A stretch of 64,000 nt of DNA from Medicago truncatula (taxonomy: Eukaryota; Streptophyta; Magnoliopsida; Fabales; Fabaceae). The first letter of the stretch is position 1. Each line of letters starts with the position of its first letter. Shown here in pieces: positions 35,597 to 45,572 of the stretch. The position numbers were made by a program, and so were the translations under genes. The DNA is taken from positions 2,614,001 through 2,678,000 of the forward strand of contig NC_053046.1 of NCBI RefSeq assembly GCF_003473485.1. Direction: 5' to 3'. Below the pieces are notes generated by a model that saw nothing but the letters and a program-made list of their open reading frames with translations, did no database searches and was not told the DNA's origin.

Positions 35597-37329
35597 ATGT
35601 CTGCTGATAGTGATATCTATACTATTGATATTTCTTTCCACACACATTCAAGTTCAAACATAGTCTCTTATGATCCTAATTACCCTTTCAATTATATTGA
35701 AACAGTTCAAGAGGATTTGAACAATTCTCTTGACTCATTTTCCTCTTCCTTCTTTTCTTTTTCTTCTCCAACCAGTGATCAGCTTGGAAATTTCTCTGCT
35801 TTGGATGGGTCTAGTTTGAAAACCAAGGAATGCCAAATGGGTGTAGATTACACCTACTATCAAAAGTTAATGCAGAGGAGCTACAACTGTAACAATTTTC
35901 ATGAGAAACTTGATTTTCCTTCTGAAGCTTACCATAACACACACATGGATTCCCCAATTTTTCAATGTCATGAATTGAGCTCCCCGGAAAACAGTTTCTT
36001 CAATGGACAAATAAGAAGGGCGTGCAGTGCAGGAGATTTGCAGGTTAGAATAACCTAACACCGTGTTTTTTCGAGCATCATCACTTCAGATTAAAAAATG
36101 TATATGGTGTCTGATACGTATTAATTTAATCATTTCCATTTTTTAAATGTAGTGTTTGATGTCCGTGTTTATATATGTTATTTAATAGTAGAATATGGTT
36201 TATTTATTTATTTAATTTTATCTGTATTAAATGTATGTTGTTTATTGATCAGAACATGGCAACACCTGGGTCTCAAACGGATGAAGTAAATTTCAAAGTA
36301 GGGCGTTACAGTTTGGAAGAACGAAAAGAAAAAATCTCTAGATATAGAGCCAAGAGAAGCCGGAGGAAGTTCAACAAGATTATTAAGGTATAACACTAAT
36401 TAACTACTGCGAGTTCACGTATGCTTCAATATTATTTAAATGGAGCATATCTGAGCTCATTAGCTACTATTATAATCTTATACATAAAAGAAAGTCCTTC
36501 CCTCACAAGAAGAAAATAAAAGTCTTGTCAACAAAATATTTATATTTGAACGAAATTTTATCAAATATATCAACTTTACTAGTAATAATAATTGAAGGAC
36601 CAGAATGACGTATTAGTTTATTAAAGATTCCACATAATTTTTTGTTGGCTAAAATATGGTTTTGGTCCCTGCAAATACGTCTCGTTTTGGTTTTAGTCTC
36701 TGCAAAAAAAATTTGTTGTTTTTGGTCCCTGCAAATATGCCTTATTTTGGTTTTGGTCCCTGGCTCCACTTTTGTGATGATTTGCACACGTGGCACATGA
36801 TGACTAAACCCATTTATTAGAGAAATAGTCCCTGCAAAATCTTTTGATTTTGAAAAAAGGGACTATTTCCAAAAACAAAATATTTTGCAAGGACCAAAAA
36901 CAACAAATTTTTTTTACAGGACTAAAACCAAAACGAGGCATATTTGCAGGGACCAAAACCATATTTTAGCTTTTTTTTTTTTTTTCTAAATGTGGTTACT
37001 TTTGTTGTTTTTAATCGTGGTACCACAACAGTATGCATGCCGAAAGACACTAGCAGACAATCGAACACGCATACGTGGCAGATTCGCACGTAACGACAAA
37101 ACCAACGAGATTCCAAAACCTGTATGTTCAGAAACAGAACAATATCATGAAGACGTGTTCTGGGTAAGTACCATTTAAACTGTATTGAATCTTAACATTT
37201 TACATTATTTATTATTAATATTAACTAAATTAAACTGTTTAATACTTGCATCAATGTGGTGTTAATATTATTGAGGTTTTTATTTAGGTTGATTTCATTG
37301 AAGGGTTAAATGACGAGCTCCTCTATTAA
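35597..37329 (+). CDS. CCT-domain protein (CMF type)
   Basis: Four exons: 35597-36043, 36253-36387, 37032-37163 and 37288-37329, giving 251 aa. The N-terminal 150 residues are Ser/Phe/Asn/Tyr-rich with no B-box or receiver domain. The CCT motif (CONSTANS, CO-like, TOC1) runs from RYSLEERKEKISRYRAKRSR through RKFNKIIK, then YACRKTLADNRTRIRGRFAR in the next exon. CCT proteins act in the nucleus in flowering, light or clock regulation, often through NF-Y partners or direct DNA binding; single-CCT proteins like this are the CMF group (e.g. ASML2-type), and the precise role cannot be read here. The tail ends VDFIEGLNDELLY. The start is the first ATG in frame (MSADSDIYTIDI); an upstream in-frame extension has no ATG. 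Intron 2 splits the CCT motif and carries a MITE. Confidence 0.9.
36648..36970. mobile_element. MITE with long inverted repeats inside CCT-gene intron 2
   Basis: GCTAAAATATGGTTTTGGTC at the left is mirrored by GACCAAAACCATATTTTAGC at the right, and the inverted match continues for about 100 bp (GGTCCCTGCAAAT, CTCGTTTTGGTTTTAGTC, AAATTTGTTGTTTTTGGTCC). About 323 bp. The transcript of the intron could fold into a long hairpin. Relatives are at 42835-43330 and, with different ends, 47976-48198. Confidence 0.85.
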
Positions 37330-39478
37330 GATCACAACAACAATATGAGTAGTTTCATCAAATGAAAAGTGTTATTTGGACATTTATATACATTTTGAAA
37401 GAGAAAAAATAAATAGAGAAAATGATGTTCGTGATCAATGAAGATTATGAAATTATAAGTGTAACAATATCATTGTGTTGACTAAGAATTTACTTTTGTG
37501 AGCCAAAACAAAAAACAAAAAGGCTTCTCAATTTTAATCTTTTTCAATTCACTGAATAAAGTCATCATGTATTAATTTAGATAGTGAGATGCCACAGAGG
37601 TCAAACATAAGTTGGGTGGTTGGAATAATCAACCTTTTGCTTACTTGTATTTGATTTCGATTTCTCTTTTGTATATATCACTAGTTTTGATCTATTCAAT
37701 GTATATAACCATGTATAATGCTCCAATATCATGTAAACTTTTTCTGCTTAAATAACATTTTACTGCCAGCTAGTGAGCTTTAGAAAAAAATATTGAAGTT
37801 TCAATTAAAAAACTAAGTAATTTTTTAAAGTTTCTGGGACCCTTCATTAGAGTGTAACATGTTGTACACGTAAACTTAACTCGGTTGGTAACGATAATGA
37901 ATAATATATACAAGGTCTCAGGTTTGAACCCCAATCACAAAAATAAAAAAGTGTAACAGATTGGGTTGGGTTGGTTCCCTTTCAAAAAAAAAAAAGTTAG
38001 GTTGGTTCGGTTTCATTTCATACGAAATTGATGATTTTGCCTAAAACTAACACAATGAAAAAATAGATTGATTATGGTTTGGTTTGTTCATATTATAAAA
38101 AAGTGAGAAATTGCAACAACAAAAAAAAGTTATAAACGTGTGCCTCTGCCCTCTGCTACCTGCTTCAATTTATTTGATAATGAATCAATTAAAACTCAAG
38201 GAAAACAAAAAAAATTATTAATGAATTAAGCAAAGGACAGATCGATGAACAAAGAGATTCAAATTAACCAAAACAATGGACGAACTAGCCAAATTAAGTC
38301 CACGTTCATTCTTTGAATTGAATGGTATAACTAAAAAAAAACATAGTAACCTAAGTTTAGAGGGCATATATAAAAAGAAAAAGAAGCATCAATTAAAAGT
38401 AATAATTCACTTACTACTGAATTGGCAAATATAGTACTATTGTTGCATTAATTAATTCAAAATGACAATTTTGTGGAGTGGAACTTATGTTTTCCAATCA
38501 AAGTTGGTCAAATAAATTCCAAGGATAAAGGACGGTTAATCAGTAGTTTGTGGGATGTTTACACTCTTTTTGTTGTCAAACCCTTCATTATTTAGCACAC
38601 AGGAATGAGCAATCTCAATATTTAAATTCTAGTAGTAGTAAGTAGGCTACCTATAACTTAGCTTCAATTTCAAAATACAATTTTAAATCTTATCGGCTTA
38701 TAATGCATTTAGTAAAAGCTAAAACTCCCACAACGCGATGAATCATAGTTTAAATTCTATTAAAAAGGGTACTCACGTTGGTGTCTAAAATGCTTAAGAA
38801 AAATTACTTCAGGTGGAAGGAATACATGAAGACAAAAACATGAAAAATTGAATAATTTGGCTCGTAACTTTTTAAAGACACTAATCAGCTACTAACAAAA
38901 AAATTACTTGTTATTATGCTGCGAGCTTTATCCTATCAAGCTTTGCATCTTTCCTGCACAAAATAATTACTTTAGAGAAAAAGACAGATATTTTCCAATT
39001 TACTGATTTTGAACCCGAAAATAATTAAGTAATAACAAAATAATTAGGTTCCTACTGTGATAATTAGCTGATAAGGATAAAAAATTAGGTTCCTAATGTC
39101 AACAAAAAAAAACTAATTAAGATTTAAGGAGCAAGTGATTTATTTAATATATTTCAAAGAAAAGTAATTTATTTTAACAAATATAAAAAAGTGATTTTTC
39201 GTCTCTCTGGTACTTTCATTGGTATATGGTGCTCATCTATTATAATTAGTAATTAAAACAATAGAATTATTATTAAAATAAATAAATAAAACAATCGAAA
39301 AGTATTAAAACATTTACTATAAATAATCTAATTCAACCTTATGAGATTTTATTTTCAAAAATAACTTTGTGAACTTTTTAAGTTTTTTTTATAGAATGAA
39401 TACATTCTCTTAATAGAAACTGATTCGTCGTCTTTCTTATTTGAATAATAATTTTTAATATGTAAAAAGTAACAAGAA
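37330..39478. other. CCT-gene 3' UTR and AT-rich spacer
   Basis: 3' UTR of the CCT gene followed by A-rich low-complexity sequence. Apart from the SINE-like segment at 37866-37945 no gene or clear repeat end was seen. Confidence 0.45.
37866..37945 (+). mobile_element. tRNA-derived SINE fragment
   Basis: CGTAAACTTAACTCGGTTGG followed by TAACGATAATG resembles a degenerate A box and TCTCAGGTTTGAACCCC a B box, spaced as in tRNA-derived SINEs. The same layout is seen at 57065-57195 and, inverted, at 42722-42805. The 3' region is truncated or decayed. Confidence 0.55.
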
Positions 39479-39550
39479 GCCCTTATAGCTCAGTGGTAGA
39501 GCGCCAGTCTTGTAAACTGGAGGTCCGTAGTTCGATCCTGCGTGAGGGCA
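39479..39550 (+). tRNA. tRNA-Thr (UGU)
   Basis: 72 nt starting GCCCTTATAGCTCAGTGG and ending GATCCTGCGTGAGGGCA. Acceptor stem GCCCTTA/TGAGGGC with a terminal A; anticodon arm CCAGT-CTTGTAA-ACTGG gives TGT (UGU), read as threonine; the T arm contains GTTCGATCC. No intron. A 20-T tract starts 12 bases downstream and serves as Pol III stop. Confidence 0.93.
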
Positions 39551-39588
39551 TGTTTGCATTTCTTTTTTTTTTTTTTTTTTTTGCTTTA

Positions 39589-39666
39589 AGTCTTGTAAAC
39601 TGGAAGTTTGATCCTGCGTGAGGGCATGTTTGCATTTTTTTTTTTTTTTTTTTTTTTTGCTTTAAA
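39589..39666 (+). pseudogene. Tandem partial copy of the tRNA-Thr 3' half
   Basis: AGTCTTGTAAACTGGA followed by AGTTTGATCCTGCGTGAGGG repeats the anticodon arm to 3' end of the tRNA 76 bp upstream, minus about eight bases of the variable loop/T-stem. The flanking TGTTTGCATT, long T tract and GCTTTAA are duplicated too, so the unit is a tandem duplication of tRNA 3' half plus terminator. It lacks the A box and 5' acceptor strand and cannot make a tRNA. Confidence 0.85.
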
Positions 39667-39756
39667 TGAAATTGTGTCTTTTTAACGATTTCATCTTTGC
39701 TCCATTTATTTTTGCTCAATTTACCCCATTTCAAGTTATAGATGTGTAACATGTAG

Positions 39757-40381
39757 AAAAAGAAAATTTTTAATGAAAAAGAAGCTTACGCGCTTATTCA
39801 CTCTTCTATATCACGCGACCCTTCTTCTTTCTTTCACCCTCGTCACTGTTTCTCCCTTTCCTTCTCGCCGGCGCCGCCGACACATGTTATCCAAGTGGTG
39901 GAATATTAATGCCGACACTTTTAGATTTGATTTGTTGCCATTAATATTCGTTTTAGCACTTTCAATTTAGAAAAGTTTGGGTGAAGAAGTAAACCAAATT
40001 TATGAATCCAATTGAAAACAAGACAAAAGCTTCACATGGAGCTGTATCCATTATATAGAGAGTCCTTTGTTGAGAGTTACGTTGCAGAAGACATGAATTA
40101 TATATGATGATTATGGTTCCATTTAATACGGATAAAATTACCACCATTTGATATCATGAGTCAAGAGGTTTGATGCATTCTATCAATAGTTTCAGCAGCA
40201 AGAGGACGACACCGCCGTTGGATGGAGGGAGACGGTGGCATGTGTCGGCGGCGCCTGCGAGAAGGAAAGAGAGAAACGGTGATAAGGGTGAGATAAAGAA
40301 GAAGGGTCGTGGTTGAAGTCGAAGTAAAACAAAGTAAACACGCGCGCGTAAGCTTCTTTTTTTCATTAAAGATTTTCTTTT
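39757..40381. mobile_element. Inverted-repeat element with GC-rich arms
   Basis: The left arm (39757-39892) and the right arm (about 40235-40381) are imperfect inverted repeats: GAAAATTTTTAATGAAAAAG with GAAGCTTACGCGC on the left, mirrored by GCGCGTAAGCTTC and TTTCATTAAAGATTTTC on the right; inside, CTCGCCGGCGCCGCCGACAC is mirrored by GTGTCGGCGGCGCCTGCGAG. Arms of about 140 bp around a 340-bp AT-rich centre suggest a Mutator-like MITE. No target duplication could be confirmed. Both arms hold GC-rich frames that may be a captured gene piece. Confidence 0.7.
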
Positions 40382-42480
40382 TTCACACCTTTTAATGTAT
40401 AATAACTTATATTAATACTTTTTCATTAATTATAACACTCATTTATAAACTTTGTAATGTTTGAAAATTGGTCTGCAATGTTTTGTTATAAATAATTTGA
40501 TGCTCTAAGAAATGCATGATAAAATCAATTCAAAAAATATATGACTTTAAACCTTAGTTGTTTGCATCAATTTTTATGATATTTAATTCTTAGCCTAAAA
40601 TGTAACTATTCTTTCATTATTGGTTCATGCTCCTTTCATGGAGATATAATATTCTTAAACTATTTTATAAATCAGATTTGATGATTAAAATTGTTGAATT
40701 ATGCTTTAAGTTTTAAGAAGACATGTTTAAGAATGCATTTAATATGAATTAGTGTGTTCTAAATTCAAAAAGGAGTTAATGGTTGTATAAAGTGAAATTT
40801 CTGAATAATATTCCCTAATTTTACATTTATTCCTTCTAAGATATCTTTATGAATGATAAATAATTCAACATCATTTCGACAAAAAGAATGATTAAATGTA
40901 CCTTCATGATTACATGCATGCCTAAACTAAAACATCTCAAAGATACTCAATGGAAAGAAACATTGTGTGCAATCACCAACATGAACTATGAGATAAATTG
41001 CATCATCAACAAAATAATTAAAGGTTAATTTACCGAGAATGTATTGTCATCCCATATAGAAGAGAACATTATTAACTCCGATGAAAGAATGTTCTCATGA
41101 TGGGGATGCATATTACACCAGAAATTATTCTCATCATTTCATCAAAATGATTAGAATCAGCTTTAAAGAGAAATCAATTCATGAATGAATTATTTATTAA
41201 ATCATTCATTTATGATATTGATCGGAGAATGATCAAAGAAGAAAATTCACGATCATATGCTTTGAGATTCTATCATAAAATACTTATGATGGTCCAAGAA
41301 TCCTCTATTACTGTTCAAGATATGATTTGGAGAACAGAAATAAATCAAAGGAATTTTGACTTTGAGAAAAGTTTCTCAAAAAAATATTACAATTATTATT
41401 TTGTTATCTACTGAACATTCTAAGATTACAAGTGAAGTTGAAAACGTCATTATCAAAGCAAATAAGCAAAATGACATAAATGAACTTTGTGGTACAAATC
41501 CAAGAACAATTATTCCCTATGTCTCACCCAAAGAAGATACTTTGATATATGACATAAATGGAAAGAATATCACATGATTACATAAAGGCTTTGCATTTAA
41601 AGAAATATTGAAAAAGCATGTGCCTTAAAGAAAGAAGAAAAATAGTTTTACAAAGAAAGAATGTTCTTGAGAACATTCCGGTAAAACTACAAAGGGATAA
41701 AGATGATGTCATTATGTCCCATCCATTTAACAGAAGATCATAGCTGGATTATTACATCATGTGTTCTTAAATAAAGAAGAAAAATTGTTTACAAAGAAAT
41801 AATGTTCTTGAGAACATTCTGGTGAAACTACAAAGAGATAAGGATGACATTATTATGTTCCATCCATTTACAACTAATCATAGCTGTATTATTACAACCT
41901 CACGTGGGTTGTCTCAAAAGGCTTGGAAAGAAGAGAATGTTCTTCAGAACATTTTTCACTTGAAATAACACATTTTTTTGCAACCTTGCGCATCAAGCAA
42001 CAAATCAAATGCACATGGGTTGTTTTGGAACGTACAAACAACAGTTGTATGTTCATGTATATTTCAAGTGAGCTTCAAAGACTCCAACCATCTATAAATA
42101 TAGCAACATATCAAGACAATTGGCAAGAGCTTACAATACAAAAGAATTCAATCTCTCTCTCACGTGAATATTTTTCATAATTCATATTCAATGTCTTTCG
42201 ATATGAATATTTTTTCTGGTCCCTTTATTACTTTATTTATTTCATCATATATTCCAGAATTCTCCAGTCCTTTTATTTACTTTATTTTAAATATACAATC
42301 TAGAATTCTCTGTTCCTTTTATTTTTAATTAACAAATATTTTTATTCGTTTAACTCTTACCAAGAACTTTCTTGAGTATATAAACTTACTTAAGTTTGAG
42401 GAATAATTTTTAAAAGGGTCACAATTCAAACCCCCCTTTCCACTATCATCTTCATCATTGTTATTTCCAATTCCTCCAAA
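40382..42480 (+). mobile_element. Possible LTR or pararetrovirus-like fossil with promoter-like block
   Basis: Between about 41180 and 41580 scattered frames have a coding look (Lys/Asn/Glu-rich) but match no family I can name. From 41640 to 42130 there is a promoter-like block: two near-identical units of about 140 bp, three GAATGTTCTTNAGAAC palindromes, a CACGTGGGTT box and a TATA box (CTATAAATA, 42092-42100). Beyond it the sequence ends in AAATTCAAACCCCCCTTTCC-like words common near LTR ends. It looks broken and old. Family assignment is a guess. Confidence 0.35.
41659..41956 (+). promoter_or_regulatory. Three heat-shock-element-like palindromes
   Basis: GAATGTTCTTGAGAACATTC at 41659-41678, ATGTTCTTGAGAACAT at 41802-41817 and GAATGTTCTTCAGAAC at 41935-41950 each carry TTC and GAA blocks in the inverted spacing of heat-shock factor sites. 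The first two are in tandem units of about 141 bp. The TATA box lies 140-430 bp downstream. Activity is inferred from motif form only. Confidence 0.5.
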
Positions 42481-42721
42481 GACATAATCAAATAATCCAG
42501 AACTTCTTGGTGGTTCTATTTTTGGTAGTCATATGAAGAATTTGTTGATGAGTCATGGTGATAATTCGCCAACAAAATCACAATCACGACAACATACACA
42601 ATCAAAGTTCTAACATCAAAGTCCTAATTTTTTCTCTAAAGTTTCATCTAGTATTTGTTACCTAAATACTCAAATTAAGAGTGTCAATTTAAAATTTCCT
42701 TGAACTTAATAAATAAGAGAT

Positions 42722-42805
42722 TTTTTTTGGTGGCGTTCGGGATTTGAACCCCACATTGCATATATTATGCATTATCCCTACCAACTAAGTTAAACTCACG
42801 GAGAT
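42722..42805 (-). mobile_element. tRNA-derived SINE
   Basis: On the minus strand it reads CCGTGAGTTTAACTTAGTTG then GTAGGGATAATGCATAATAT and GTGGGGTTCAAATCCCGAAC, with an A-box-like and a clear B-box (GGTTCAAATCC). This is the best-preserved of three related copies (37866-37945, 57065-57195). Confidence 0.65.
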
Positions 42806-42834
42806 ACTTAATAAATAAGAGTTTAAATATGCAA

Positions 42835-43330
42835 TTTGTCCCTGTAAAAAAAATTTAAAAACATCCCTGCAAAATTTTGCCACGTGGCGGTCCACGTCAT
42901 TAAAAAATTTTAATTTATGAAAATAATTTTTTAAAATAAAAAAACTGAAAATAAATTAAAAAATTCCATTTTTTTTATATATGAAGAAAAAAATTGGAAA
43001 TTAGTTTTTTTTTTTAAATCTGGAAATAAATGTTTGAAAAATAAAATTAAAAATTATATAATCTCAAAATTTTTGAAAATATAATTTTCAGATTTTTTTA
43101 ATTTAAAAAAAGAATTTTCAAGAATTTTGATTTTTTTTTAATTATGTGACATGCCACGTGACAAAAGTTGCACGGTCAGCAACTGTGACGTGATCAAAAC
43201 TATGCTAAATCATAATTGAAGTGGGGTCAGAGACCTTTTTAAATTTTTTTTTTTTGCAGAGATATTTTTAAATATTTTTTTTTACAAGGACGAAAATCAA
43301 AACGCGTCTTAAATTACATGGAGGAATTGC
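42835..43330. mobile_element. Degenerate GTCCCTG-type MITE
   Basis: The left end GCAATTTGTCCCTGTAAAAA and the right end TTTTTTACAAGGACGAAAAT with GGAATTGCATATAA are inverted, and internal TCCCTGCAAAATTTTGCCACGTGGC resembles the class at 36648-36970. The interior is almost only A/T. Ends are approximate. Confidence 0.5.
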
Positions 43331-43369
43331 ATATAATAAATAAGAGATCAATGCAAGTTTAAAATACGT

Positions 43370-43690
43370 GTGTTATTCACTAAAAAAAAAAACATAACAA
43401 AATCGCAAATCGCAAACGGCAAAGCAGCAGGAACAAACTGAAATCGCAAACCTGAAGAAAGAGAGTGAAGCAAGAAACGGCAACACCAGAATCGCAAATC
43501 GCAAGCAGGAAGAGAAGTAAGTAAAAAAGATAAGATTCAGATTCCTTCTCCTCCTGTTCTTGTATTCTTGTGCTTTTTTAATATGAGATTCGATTCGTTT
43601 TCTCCTGTGATTTTTGTTCTCGGCGTGAAAAGGTACAAAAACGGTCACGGTGGCTGCTGATACCGTTTTGTAACGGCCGCAATCCCGGTA
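43370..43690. other. Unclassified segment with AATCGCAAA repeats
   Basis: AATCGCAAA/TCGCAAGC/CGGCAA words recur between 43398 and 43510, followed by a TC-rich stretch and CGGTCACGGTGGCTGCTGAT, AACGGCCGCAATCCCGGTAC. It resembles the edge of a repeat but I cannot assign it. Confidence 0.3.
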
Positions 43691-43794
43691 CCGGTCCTTT
43701 TTTTGAAACCTTGGATCCAGGTGCTAATAAAAAATTAACAGAGTATTAACTGCTAAAAAATTTAAAATTATAAGGCTTGATCATTTTAAACCAG

Positions 43795-43995
43795 CGTTGT
43801 CAAATGGCAAATATAGTGGCGCTATTGCGGTCAGCTTAGCATAATTTGAACAAATCGTTATTGTTCTGGAATACGCTATTAAGTACGAAGTGTTGTCAAA
43901 TAATGACTGTAGCAGCCTATAGCTTTGCAGTGTAGCAGAATTTGAACAAACTGCTATTTACTGCAATCCACGATTGACTACACTGTTTTAAACTA
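43795..43995. repeat. GTTGTCAAAT dispersed repeat, two units
   Basis: GCGTTGTCAAATGGCAAATA at 43795 and GTGTTGTCAAATAATGACTG near 43890 start two related units, each ending in an AATTTGAACAAA(T/C)CG(C/T)TATT-like word. It is a known style of plant dispersed repeat (tGTTGTCAAATaGCGGC...) and is non-coding. Confidence 0.55.
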
Positions 43996-44205
43996 TATGG
44001 ACTTACAAACTTTATGAAACTATAGGGATTGCCATATTAATTGCTCCTGGAAAGAAAACCCTTTCAGTTCATTCTGCCCGATCTCCTTCATAGCTTCACT
44101 CATGTGAACACTTGTCCCTCCTCCATTCAAGTTCCTCCTTTTTTTTTCTTGAAATTTCATGAAGCTTTATTATGACTGTGTTAAGGTTAAGGGAGCATAA
44201 AAGAG

Positions 44206-45521
44206 ATGATCTACACAGCAATTGACACATTTTACCTCACGGATGAGCAGCTAACAAATTCACCCTCCAGAAAAGATGGTATAGATGAAGCCACTGAAAC
44301 CACCCTTAGAATCTATGGCTGTGATCTCATCCAAGAAAGTGGAATTCTGCTTAGATTGTATCCTTTTTCTTATTAGTATTGTTTTCATTTTCAATTTAAT
44401 CATCTGCAATTTATTCATTTTTGTTTGTAACCTTAACTGTATGGCAGACCACAAGCGGTCATGGCCACTGGTCAGGTTCTATTTCATCGATTCTATTGCA
44501 AGAAGTCATTTGCACGTTTCAATGTCAAGGTCTTGTGATATATTTATTGTTTGCTCCTTTTCCTCTCGTGCATGACAAATCAAAATACTCATTGAATCTC
44601 TTTCTGCAGAAAGTTGCTGCAAGCTGTGTGTGGCTGGCTTCAAAACTGGAGGAAAACACAAGAAAAGCCAGACAAGTACTCATTATTTTTCACAGGATGG
44701 AATGCAGGAGGGAGAACTTGCCCATCGATCATTTAGACTTGTATTCCAAGGTTTGAAGCTTCTGTTTTGCCCCTTTAATTTTTCTAGCACACATACTGAT
44801 AGAATCATGGATTTAGGCTCAGTCTATGAGAGTATGAAGCAGATGGCATGCCCATCATATGAAAGGTGTGTATGAACATAAGAAAAAGAAAAAAGCAGAA
44901 CGGAGAGAATTAGAAATCTGCTGACCCGGCAGTTAGTCTCGATGTTCCAATAAACTAATTAGGGGTAGTGGGATTGGCATTATTCAACCATTTTCTGTTG
45001 GGACCCTTGCAATTAGGCAGAGATAGTGTGTTTCCCCTTCTTTGAGGAGCTTTGCTCTGGTTTATCTCGTATGAGAGTTCAGTCTCTTTTGGATAATCAA
45101 TATTATCGTTTTCTGAATTTTTCCCATTAGTCATTTTTCTGTTCTGTGAGTTGGATAGAAATGTGGTATTTGATAAAACATTATAGCATCGTTTGATCCA
45201 TGTAGCCGGCCCTACTTAGTGGGATAAGGCTTGGTTGTTGTTGTTATCATTTTGCTGCTCTATCACATACATGCAATGGGTATTATTTCTATAATTTTGT
45301 CATTTGTATGATTTTGTTTTCTTTTTTACTGAACAGAAATACGTTGATTTAAAAACGGAGCTGAGTAGAACTGAGAGACATATTTTGAAAGAAATGGGAT
45401 TCATTTGTCATGTTGAACATCCTCACAAGTTTATTTCGAATTACCTTGCTACCCTTGAAACACCTCCAGAGTTGAGTCAAGAAGCTTGGAATCTGGCTAA
45501 CGATAGGTACATAATTGTAGA

Positions 45522-45572
<51 letters not shown>

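Noticed and set aside
41181-41577. Frames that could be from a pararetrovirus or LTR element
   Set aside because: No diagnostic motif (reverse transcriptase, protease, primer site) was seen, so it is not called beyond a low-confidence fossil region.
45524-45571. ATT run considered as CRISPR-like or satellite array
   Set aside because: It is a simple trinucleotide microsatellite in a plant intron, without spacer-repeat structure.
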